From positions 17,888,679-17,952,678 of the forward strand of contig ML677335.1 in NCBI GenBank assembly GCA_007922305.1: a stretch of DNA of 64,000 nt, given 5' to 3'. Position numbers and translations under genes: made by a program. The notes beneath the pieces are model-generated. The model was not told the origin of the DNA. It did no database searches and saw only the letters and a list, made by a program, of their open reading frames with translations. This document shows, one piece after another, positions 1 through 9,735 of the stretch (positions are counted from its first letter, which is position 1; each line of letters begins with the position of its first letter). Origin of the DNA: Dermatemys mawii (lineage: Eukaryota > Chordata > Testudines > Dermatemydidae).

Positions 1-670
1 TAATGGAGAAAGGTCAAAGTAGCTCAGCAGAGGGCTGCAAAAGTGAAAGCAGCTGATTGACCCAGCCACAGCTATGGCTGCTATGCCCAATTAGAGCCCA
101 CCTGGCCCTTATAAGAGGGCTGAGAGATTAGAGCTGAGAGGTCTCCTCCAGTTGGAGGGAGCAGGGCATGGCTGCTTGCCTGACAGGGCACTGGGAGTGA
201 AGCAGGGCTGGGGAAAGGCCAGAGGAGCAGGGGAGCTCCAGGCTGGCAACTCCCGAGGCTGCAGGACCTGGTCTGAGGCCCAGAGAGGTACTGGGTGGAA
301 GAGAAAGGCAGTTGGCCTGAACCTCTCTTGCCTATGACGACTGGCTTATACAGACTACAGTTGGTCCCAGTGAAAGGGGGATTGATGATGACTAGCACTA
401 TCCCATAGGCTGAGGCAAGGTGGGGATAGTGGGTGGGGATAGTGAGTGGGGGTTCCCTGGGGAGGGGAGACCCAGTGAGACTGTGAGGGTACTGCAGGGA
501 TGCAGCACCCCAGGGAAGAGGACACCAGGGTCTGGAAGAAACACAGGGCCAGCGGACAGTGAGACACCAGCCTGCAAAGAGCGCTCTGGAGGCTGGAAGA
601 GCTAATTCCTGGACGATCAGCAGGAGATGCCACAGCGGGGAGTCAGTGCGCCGCTTCAGGGGGGAAAGGA
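1..670 (+). repeat. LTR-like interspersed repeat, cut by the window edge
   Basis: This G-rich block differs sharply in composition from the AT-rich DNA that follows. It has a TATA-like segment (CCCTTATAAGAGGGCTGAGA) near 110 and ends in a CAGCCTGCAAAGAGCGCTC..GGAGGCTGGAAGAGCTAATTCC stretch near 570-608. The layout resembles the LTR-type blocks at 43222 and 23766 in this window. No flanking duplication can be seen because the left end is missing. Open frames inside are chance. Confidence 0.35.
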
Positions 671-1263
671 TTCACTGGTAAGTACATCAATAGGAGAGTA
701 CAGCAAACATGGAAAAACTATTGCCTGTCTTCACAGCTACCTTTTGCCTCCCACAGCAACTGGCAGTGCGCTGGTAATGTTCAACTACACAAGATACCCA
801 ACACCAGAGAAAAGTATCTTTTACATATTAAAATTACACAAGATGGGAAATTAAGAGACACCCAAGCATCAAATATAACTCCATGAAGTGACTATATTTA
901 ACACTAACAGCTATTTAGAGAAATGAAATACCCTGGGTGAAACCTGTGTCTCACAAGTCTGGGTCTGAACAAAGGCAACAACAGCTCTTGTATTATGGTT
1001 TAAAGGGTTCATTTAATTTTTTTTCCAAAGTTTCTCAAATTCTAAATTAGGCCCCTAAAGTTTATGGCTTCTTCTACACTGGGTAAGTATTTTATTTAAC
1101 ATTATTAATAATCTGTCCTGTCTGGTGGGTTAACAGATACAGAACACTGAAGGGTCAGTGATCTGGGAACATGTCAAAAAATGGAGAACAGCAGAGAGCT
1201 GGTGAACTACAAATAATTGCTGCAGAAAGACACAAGAGTACTACATATTTATCTTTAAAAAGG

Positions 1264-1560
1264 AGTTACTAACCTTTCTGTAGCTGCTGTTCTTTGAGAT
1301 GGGTTGCTCAGGTCTATTCCACATTAGTTGTGCACTCACTGCAAGCACAGTCACCAGATTTTTCGCTCAGTGGTATCCCTTGGGCTGGCCTGAATGCCCT
1401 CTGGTGTTACATGCGCATGCACTGGAATAAGGGGCGTGTCTGGCTTCTCACCCTCTCAGTTCCCTCTTGCCGGCTAATTCTGACCATTGCGCAGGTCAGT
1501 ATGTTGTGGAATGGACATGAGCAATACATCTTGATTAACTGTTACAGAAACAGTAGGAAT
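1264..1560. mobile_element. Short element with about 50-bp terminal inverted repeats
   Basis: The left arm at about 1273-1323 and the right arm at about 1503-1553 are imperfect inverted repeats, both containing the block TTGCTCA.GTC.ATTCCACA in complementary form. The interior is not coding. A second piece with the same style of sequence (TTCTTCGAGTGCTTGC..GTCTATTCCACG) starts at about 1573, suggesting adjacent or nested copies. A non-autonomous DNA transposon is the likely identity, class uncertain. Confidence 0.5.
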
Positions 1561-4069
1561 CGTTTTCTCTTCTTCGAGTGCTTGCCTTGTCTATTCCACG
1601 TTATGTGACTCCCAAGTGGTACTTTAGGAGGTGAGTTCGGAAGTTCATAGACATGTGGATTGCAACACTGCTCTACCAAATGCAGCAGCATCTCTAGCCT
1701 GCTGGGTGATGGTATAGTGGGATGAAAAAGTACGTACCAATGATCAAGTCTCTACTCTACAACTATGCTGGACTGGGACCAGAAATGCTGCTGAGGAAAC
1801 AAAATCTTGTTGAGTGGGCAGTCAAGATAGCAGGAAGTGGGTCACCCACCAGCTCAGAGCACCTGTGAATGCAGGAAGTGATCCAGGAGGAAATTCTTTG
1901 GGCTGAAATTGGCAGGTCTTTCATGCTGTTCACTATTGCCATAAAGAGCTGTGTGGACTTATGGAATGGTTTAGTCCGTTCTATATAGAAAACTAGGGCA
2001 CACCTAACCTCCAGTATATGAAGATGCTGCTCCTCCTCATTATTGTGTGGTTTCAGGAAGATAGCCTGATTACTATGAAACTGTGAAGCCACCTTCTGGA
2101 GGAATGTGGGGTGGGGGTGAAGTTGTATCTGGTCCTTAAAGGATACCGTATATGTGGGTTCTGATGTAAGAGCCCTGGTCTTCGAGACCCCCCTGGTCGA
2201 GGTAATTGCTACCAGGAAGGTGGTGACCTTCCAGGAGAAGTACAACAGAGGGCACAATGCCAATAGCTCAAAGGGAGGGCCTGTCAATCTTGAGAATACC
2301 AGGTCCCATGGTGCAATGGATTAGTGAATCTGTGGGTATAATGTCTCTAAGCCCTTGAGGAAGCAAATGGACATTTTGAGGAGGGGAAAAACACAAACAA
2401 CCTACCATCCACTGGAAGGCAGAAATGGCTGCTAGGTGTACCTTAAATCAATGAAATGGCTAGACCCAGCAGTTTCAGATGACGCAGATGCTCCAGCATA
2501 GACTGGCGAGGTGACTTAGTGGGTCAGAAGTCTTGTCTGGATGATCACACAGAAAAACACGTCTACTTGGCAAGATAAATTTCTCTAGTAGATGGTTTCC
2601 TACTACCTAGTAATACCTGGACTTTGTCCAACAGGCCAGCTCTGCTTCGTTTAACCATAGAGCTTCCACGTGATCAGGTGAAAGGCCATGTGGTTCGGGT
2701 AGAGCAATTGGCTGTGATATTGTGAGATCAGGTGCAGGAGGGAAGGGAGCAGCATTGGGGTCGCAACTGACACATCCAATGATGTGCCAAACCAGTGCTG
2801 GTGTGGTCATGCTGGGGCAATAAGAATAACCTTTGCTCTGTCCTGCTTGAATCTGAGTAAGTCTTAGCGCACAAAAGGAATGGGAGAAAATGCAGAGAAC
2901 AGGTGCTTTGTCCAAGGGAGCAGGAAGGCATCTGTGAACAAGCCCAGACTGCACACAATTAGAGAGCAAAACTGCAGTAGGATGATCAGGTGTCCCTATA
3001 AAATTGGGACAGTCCTTATATAGGCTTCTATTACCTCCCCTGATTTTTCACACTTTCTGTCTGGTCACCCTGAACTGTGGAGACTTCCTCTTTTGCTTGA
3101 TTGCAAAAGGTCTGAGAGAAGCCCCTCCTCCCCCACTGCTGGAAGACAGTCCTGACTATAATTAGGGCAAAGGGACCTGGGGAGGTGATTTGACAGATTG
3201 TTCTAGGCACCCAGAAGGTGAGAAACTTTGAGTTGGATCACGTGCTTCATGCAGAATGGCCTCTTGATATAAGGGCGAAAGAACATGGCTGCTGTGTTGT
3301 CCTTAAGGACTCACATCACCTTGCCTGCAACCTGGGGTAAACACACCTGGCATGCTAAGTGGACTGCTCTGAGTTCTGACATTTATATGCAAGGAGAACA
3401 CCTCCACCATCATGCTGCCCATTCCCTCCGAGGCCCTGCCCTCGCCCTGTCCTTTCCCCTAAGGCCTGCCTCTGGGTTGCCTCTTCCCCTGAGGCCTTGC
3501 TGGCTCTCCTCAAGTCTTTCCCCTATCATTTGCCAGCTGACAAAGGTGACAATAATTGTCTGAGTCACCCATTTCCCCCCTTGATAGTCATTCGGTAATT
3601 TAAGTAAAAATATTTCTCAGCTCGATTGGACTGAAAAAGCTTTAGATGTAGTGTAAGCTGTACACAATCAGCATTTTCCATCTGGTGATTTATGCAGACG
3701 GATGTTTGTAAAATGCCCCCAGCTTTGGGAGCCAAACTTTTCTTTCCGTAGCTGCAAAATCAATAAGACTCCCTGAAGAGTTGTTCATCGCAACAGGAAA
3801 TATAAAGCAAACTGAAGTAACATTCTCAGCAATTGTGGTTTAATACAGATAAAATATCATCACATGAAGGCGAAAATAGCGCTCTTTAAACAGACAAAAA
3901 TATGAACTTATTGAATGTTGCTATATAATCATTGTTGAGTTGATTCACAGGAGCTGCTACACTGATGACAACAGAAGGAAATTAAACTTGGAAGACAAAT
4001 AGCATGTTTATTTACAGTGAGAAGATACATATGTTTAGGGTTTAAGTCTACTGAAGAAAAATATTTTTC
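1561..4069. other. No gene seen; probable old repeat DNA
   Basis: The open frames here, including a 174-codon one on the minus strand at 1763-2287, show no recognisable domain or biased codon use. The first 700 bases continue the repeat family that starts at 1264. A short TC-rich patch lies near 3420-3520. I see no RNA gene. Confidence 0.4.
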
Positions 4070-4160
4070 ACATTATTTACATTTCCATAGTGCCTAGGAG
4101 CCTTAGTCATGGAGCAGGACTCCACTGTGTTAGGCGCTATACAAACACAGATGTTTAAGT
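4070..4160 (-). repeat. Old interspersed repeat fragment, same family as 30225
   Basis: In minus orientation this reads TGTTTGTATAGCGCCTAACA, then GGAGTCCTGCTCCATGACTA and GGCTCCTAGGCACTA. The plus-strand block at 30265-30335 has the same order of words. The two diverged copies define one family. It is probably an ancient amniote retroposon 3' end, but I cannot name it with certainty. Confidence 0.5.
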
Positions 4161-4261
4161 GTCAAATTTCTGGGGATACAAAAGACAAGAGCAAGAAAAC
4201 TACTCATTTTTTCCTTAAGAAATTATTGTAATTATTTTAAGAGACTGGCTTCAGTCATGAT

Positions 4262-5216
4262 TAGGGCCCTACCAAATTCATGACCATGAAAAACATGTCA
4301 TGGACTGTGCAATCAGACCTCCCCTGTGAAATGTAGTTATTGGAGGGGAGGGGAACTGCTGGGCCTCTGGCTCCAGCTGCTAGTCTTAGCCAGGTTGGGG
4401 AGGAACAGGATTGCTCTTCCCCTGCACAGCCACTTGGGACGGGTGGGGGTGCGGATCAGACCCACTTCTGGGTACCTACCCCAGTTGCAGGAAGCTCCAG
4501 GAATGGGCAGCAGCCCCGGAGCTTCATGCAGCTGTAGAAAGTTGGTGGAGGTGGTGCTGATCTCCCCTGTGCTGCTGACAGCTCTCGAGCCAGGGGTTCC
4601 TAGCTACTAGTACTGGCAGGGCTGGGGAGGGACAGGACTTCCTCTTCCCCTGCAGGGCTGCACTCGGGGGGAGATAAGACCCACCTCCGGGCACCTACCC
4701 TGTGCTGCTGGGAGCACTCTGCAGCCAGGGGAGGAACCCACCTCAACCTCCAGCAACCTCCTGTGGCTACAGGAAGCTCCTGGGCTGCTGCCCAATGCCA
4801 GAGCTTCCTGCAGCCGTAGAAGATATCAGACCTGTTTCTAGGTCTGCCCCAAAAGTGGCTTTGCAGGGGAAGAGCAAGTCCTGTCCCTCCCCAACTTGGC
4901 TAGAACAAGCAGCTAGGAGCCTCTGGCTGGGGCATTCCCAGCTGTAGCTCTAGGTCAGACCCATCTCCACCTCTAGGAATCTCCTGCAGCTGCAGGAAGC
5001 TCCGGGGGTGCAGCCTTCAGAGCCCAGAAGTGAGGGTGGCAATCCCATGACCCCTCTACAACAGCTTTGCGACCCCTCCACAACCTTTCCTTTGGATCAC
5101 AGTTACACCACCATGAAATTTCAGCTGTAAACTTCTGAAAGCATGAAACGGATTAATTTTCAAATCCTATGGCTGTGAAATTGCCCAGCATGGTCTGTGA
5201 ATTTGGTATGGCCCTA
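4262..5216. mobile_element. 955-bp hAT-type non-autonomous transposon with repetitive core
   Basis: The ends are inverted repeats: TAGGGCCCTACCAAATTCA on the left and TGAATTTGGTATGGCCCTA on the right. An exact 8-bp duplication, GTCATGAT, lies outside at 4254-4261 and 5217-5224, the TSD size of hAT elements. The core from about 4350 to 5030 is GC-rich and built from diverged tandem units with words such as GCAGGAAGCTCC, GGGGAGG.ACAGGA and AGACCCAC.TC. No transposase is encoded, so it depended on a hAT source elsewhere. Confidence 0.85.
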
Positions 5217-5320
5217 GTCATGATAGTTATTTATTCTAATTCTTTACATTGCATTTCACTCCTTTAAGTTGTGTATAAGAAATATTAATATATAGTCTGT
5301 TAGAAGTTTAATTTGGAATA

Positions 5321-5524
5321 GTGGAAGCGACAGAGTCTCCTGTGGAACCTTAAAGACTAACAAAAGTATTGAAGCGTAAACTTTTGTAAACTGTGGATCT
5401 GCATGCATCCGACGAAGTGGGTACTAGCCCACGAAAATTTACGCTTCAATACCTTTGTTAGTCTTTAAGGCGCCACAGGACTCTGTCGCTTCTGCAAATC
5501 CAGACTAACAAGGTTACCTCCCTG
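5321..5524 (+). mobile_element. Short foldback Penelope-like element end with ribozyme-like core
   Basis: Arms at 5324-5380 and 5438-5492 are inverted repeats (GAAGCGACAGAGTC... against ...GACTCTGTCGCTTC). Between them sits CATCCGACGAAGTGGGTACTAGCCCACGAAA, a hammerhead-like core. Only the right arm continues into the outer part CAAATCCAGACTAACAAGGT. An exact 10-bp duplication, ATTTGGAATA, flanks the unit at 5311-5320 and 5525-5534. The sequence matches the 3' end of the large Penelope-like element at 20849-23285. Confidence 0.85.
5405..5448 (+). ncRNA. Hammerhead-ribozyme-like core in foldback copy
   Basis: CATCCGACGAAGTGGGTACT is followed by AGCCCACGAAAATTTACGC. The core boxes CCGACGA and GAAA flank a five-pair stem GTGGG/CCCAC with a short loop. 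Hammerhead motifs are known in Penelope-like elements. The consensus core is CUGANGA, so the second position (C for U) deviates, and activity is uncertain. Confidence 0.55.
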
Positions 5525-5534
5525 ATTTGGAATA

Positions 5535-8272
5535 CTATTATCTTTTCATAGAAGACCCCCATGAAGATCAGTAAATACAATGAACTCCAAAACACAAACT
5601 GAAAAATAAAGTTACTGGTTAATATGTAGGTAATATACATCAACCCCCACTTCAATTCTTACATTAACCAGAGAAAGATCAATGTGATTATGCGAATATA
5701 AAATTTGAAACAAAATAGTTACTAACTGTATTGGCAGGAAATTGCAGTACTTGCCAGAGACCCTCTTGTAGTTTTGTTGCTGACAGAGCTACTGAGATAG
5801 ATATCTATTTACCAAATAGGATGAGACTTTTCATACTTCAGAGGACCAAAAGATTTGACCAAAGCCAATTATTTTCATCCAAGCACCTACAGTACCACTG
5901 CAAATACATACTATGTATAGTAAAAAATATTGGACAACTTTATACCAGCCAGAGATTCACTATTTATCATGAAAAATTAAGAGGTGGTCAGCTAAAAGAT
6001 GAAGCTAGAGCAATCTTTGCGGCAAATAATTCTTAGTAAAGACTATTTCAAGTATTTAATACTAGCATTAAATAGTACATATTTACCTATTTACATACTA
6101 GCATTAAATAGTACATATTTAATACTAGCATTAAATATGTTTTTGATTGCAGAATGATTGCAAATTGAGGCTTCATCTGATAAGAAATAACATGCTTAGT
6201 GTTACTTTGCCAAGATTTTACTATAAAAAAAAAGTAAAAAATTCGTTTCTGGAGGTAAGAGTAAAACAAGGAATATCTTCGCATCAGCACAAGTGAGGTG
6301 TCAAATGCATAACTTAGAAAGCTTGCCAAAGGATAAACATGACTTAAGTCATAGTGAATACTACAGGATAAAAGTTCTAATCATGCAATCGACCACAAGG
6401 CACAGATGTCTACCTGTGCATTGCTGATAGCAGGACTATCACCCAACTCTGTAATGGAGCACGCTTACATCTTTCTTAGTTTCCTTTCATTTAAAAATAA
6501 ACAGCAAAAATTTATTTTAATTTCCCAGGTTTCTCTAAAATTGCCCAACCCAAGTTAAAATCTTAAGAAGTATTTAGAAGTTTATGTAGTACATTTTCAA
6601 AATATGCATTTGCATCTGTAATCTTCTATTAGAATTGTGCAAAATTAATTCCAAAAACATGCATGATAGTCTGAAATAACTAACTCCAAAAACATGCATT
6701 TGATTATGCCAAACGAGTAAATGAAGCTTCAGTTTTCCAAAACACCTTACACACAATACAGCAGTATAAAAGTAGCACAATTTCAATTATTTAAACTGAT
6801 TTTCCACCCAGCACATTGACTGACTGGCAAACACTACTGAATTGCCCTCTACTGAAAAACTGAAACCATCTCTGCTTCCCCTTACACATGCCAAAAAAAA
6901 GCCTCCATGCACTACTCAGTAGTACTCCATGGGACTACTGAGCAGTACTTTGTCTTGGAGCAAATTTAAGTGAATGAAAAAAGCGTCTGCTTTAGTTATA
7001 GGAGGCTTATGTCCAATGAGTTTGTCCATAAGACTCCAGTTTTGTCATCTTAGCCCTTTTAATAAACTTCATAGGTGAAATCCTGGCTTCTAGAAGTGGA
7101 AAAAACTTCCACCCACTTCAGTGGAGCAAACATTTCACCCCATGTTCAAACCAGAACATATTCTTATTAAAACAAGGTGACTCATTCCTGGAAATGGAAG
7201 ATTATTTGTTTCAGGGGGGCTTTTCACAATTCTTTATGCTTACTTTGTATTTAAGCTAGGCATGTTTGGAAAAAATTTAACTCTTCATAGATTTTTCTCC
7301 CCCTTGCTCCTGCAGTAAAGCCCATAATAATGAGTTTTCTGAAAAATATCATTATGACAATAAACTGAAGTAATATACTACTATAGCTTCAGTATAGGAT
7401 CAAGCAAGAGAATAAGCAGAGACGAAGATGGACATAAAACAGACAATCATAAAATAGTGACAGTTCTTTTCTTTGCCATATTTGCGTCAATACGAATGCC
7501 GTTGCTTATCCATCCTATCAGTACTTGATTCACTTAAAAGATAAGTGCAGTGATTCAGCTTTACTAAGTACCAATATTTTACTTAGACTGTATTGAGGAC
7601 TTTACCAAATATTTAGAAATATCTGTTTTTGTAATTCCATTCAGTGACGAACAATTACCCCTTAACTGAGATTGTCATATTTGTAATACGTTATACTGCC
7701 CAGCATAATTCTAAGCATTGTAAAACAGACAAACTATAAAAATGTAGGTATGGTTCCATTAGAAATGTGTTAAAAATCAAATGATTTCAAGAGTTATTTT
7801 GGAGTTCAAATTTTATCATCTGATTTGACCCTACTCAGTCAATTAACCAATATGACTTGCGAGAATACAAGAGCAAAATTTTCAAGAGCACCTAAGTGAA
7901 TCTCAGTAGGATTTAGGCACTTAGAATTTTACTCCTTATAAAACTTTGCAACAGCTTGAGTTTCATTGGTTTCTATGGGTCTTGATGTTTCTCAATCTGA
8001 TCTGCCTAATAAGACAATCATGATAATGAAAATGGTCAAATAGAATCCATTATCTGTATTCTCTTTCAGACACTTATTCTTTGTAATTATCTGCATTTTT
8101 TATATTACATTAAATTTTCTTTACAGTATCTTAACATTTTTCAGTGGTAAATAATCCTACTTTAATACAGGTACAATCACCTTTAAAAATTAGCAATACT
8201 GTACTCATGGAACAAGCACTGCATTCTTGTAGAATAAACAGTCCTGTTTCAAGGATTGGCTGGCACATAGAC
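5535..8272. other. Intergenic DNA downstream of MINPP1, no gene seen
   Basis: The DNA is AT-rich with only short open frames and no recognisable protein. The 101-codon frame at 5731-6036 has no domain I can identify. A small tandem duplication at 6061-6137 is annotated separately. Confidence 0.45.
6061..6137. repeat. Small tandem duplication
   Basis: The 25-base unit ACTAGCATTAAATAGTACAT+ATTTA occurs exactly at 6061-6085 and 6097-6121, and its first 14 bases return at 6124-6137. The copies are near-identical, so the duplication is recent compared with the surrounding repeats. Confidence 0.85.
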
Positions 8273-8582
8273 GGGGGTACATCTCCACTGCACTTGGGAA
8301 TGTGCTTCCCAGTTTAGGTAGACAGACACGTTAGCTCTGCTTGAACTGCATGCAAAAAATATCAGTGTAGCTGGAAGCAGCATAGGTGGCAGCTTGGGCT
8401 AGCCAAATATGTATGAACCCAGAGTGTCCAATTGGTTAGTACTCAGGTAGTTAGCCCGAGCTGCTACCAATGCTACTCTTTGCTACACTGCTGTTTAGCA
8501 CACTAGCTCAAGTGGAAATAGTGTGTATGCCTGTCGACCCAAGCTGAGGAGGACATTCTCAGTTGCAGAGTAGATGTAACCC
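8273..8582. mobile_element. hAT-like MITE, about 310 bp
   Basis: The left end reads GGGGGTACATCTCCACTGCA and the right end TTGCAGAGTAGATGTAACCC, an imperfect inverted pair. The interior has further scattered inverted words but no coding frame. I could not find a flanking duplication, so boundaries are approximate. Confidence 0.6.
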
Positions 8583-9335
8583 AAAAAAGCCCTAGATAGC
8601 TAATATAACAATAGCATTTGGTTCCAGAATAATGAAGATCTCTGCCTAATAGTTATTAGGCTATAATACCACCACCTCTTGTCAGAGGATGAGGAAATCC
8701 AGTCTGAGTGGGGCCAAACATGCAATATTTGTATGCCTTAACCTGAACTGTTAAACAAGAACAGTATGAAACTGAACCCTGAAAGGGCAGTCAACCTTTA
8801 ACTTAAAATAAGCAAATGGGAGAGGGTTATTTTATGCCTGTGAAATCAGAGAAACACTAAGAAACAGAAGGAAGGCTAGAATGAGGGAATCAGATGAGAG
8901 GGAAATGCAATCAGTCCCACTAAGTGCCATTCTGGCAAGCTAAAGTGTCCTGGTCCACTAAACCTATGTACTGTGCAAGCTTAGAAAACAGGAATAATAT
9001 AAATTATATATTAATGCACATATATGTATAAATATACTTTACCTTGCATCTTCATATTTGTAAGAACTATTTATCCCAAAAGCTAGGTTAACTAAAGATA
9101 TTATTTTCAAAATTGTGCTCATGCAATAGAGACAATATATACTTAGACTTTTAAGAAAACCCTGAATTAAGACATAGGAATAAGCATTTATTATCAGTTT
9201 GGATATGAAAGATAGGAATGTGAATATATGAGCAGGAAATAAAAAATCAACACTGATGAGAAACACTTGTTCACCACACATACCAAACTGCATATCAGAA
9301 ATCAGTTTCCATGATATTTGCTCTATTCTGCTCCC
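8583..9335 (-). other. MINPP1 3' UTR and downstream flank
   Basis: This AT-rich DNA follows the MINPP1 stop codon. A minus-strand AATAAA lies at 9192-9187, about 145 bases after the stop, and is the nearest canonical polyadenylation signal. I cannot tell whether it is used or whether the message runs further. No coding potential is convincing here. Confidence 0.4.
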
Positions 9336-9735
9336 TCAAAGTTCATCAGTGGAAGTATCATTAGTTTTTGATAATTCACATTCTTCACTGAAGTGACAGT
9401 TTTGAAGGATGTCCTTATAATGGTTTTTCAGATCTGTGTATAGAGACACAGTTTCCTCCGAGTGAGGAAATGGCAGCAGCTTTTCATTCAACAGTATCTG
9501 TACTTGGTATTCCTCCTCTGGGCTCTTGGCTTGATCACAGTGATAAAGCACAAATATCAGGTTTGAAGCATAAGGCACAATGCGACCACTACGAAACTTC
9601 CGATGCATTTGTTTGTTGTAATTGTTAGCAGCAAGAGGCTCCTCATCCTTGAAGAAACCCATTAGAGCAAGCAGTGGCTGAAGGGTCTCTGCATGTCCAA
9701 ACTGCAGGATTACGGGTGAAGAAATGGGAAGGGAA
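9336..9735 (-). CDS. MINPP1: MINPP1 coding exon 5: HAE motif and C-terminal TDEL
   Basis: The last coding exon encodes residues 339-471 and the TGA stop at 9338-9336. The acceptor is TTTTCTAG before TTCCCTT, and the single leading base completes Ser339. The motif LQFGHAETL at 349-357 is the HAE proton-donor motif that marks MINPP-type enzymes, in contrast to the HD motif of most acid phosphatases. Further on, [13 protein letters not shown] is the conserved C-terminal strand. The protein ends in TDEL. Mammalian MINPP1 ends in SDEL, a KDEL-like signal, so this should also keep the enzyme in the endoplasmic reticulum. The upstream open frame in the same register is intron. Confidence 0.95.

Noticed and set aside
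1763..2287. 174-codon minus-strand frame
   Set aside because: No domain, no neighbouring splice-compatible exons, and it lies in DNA that looks like an interspersed repeat.
5731..6036. 101-codon plus-strand frame considered as a PAPSS2 exon
   Set aside because: In mammals PAPSS2 lies downstream of MINPP1, so exons could appear at the left. This translation shows no sulfurylase or APS kinase motif.
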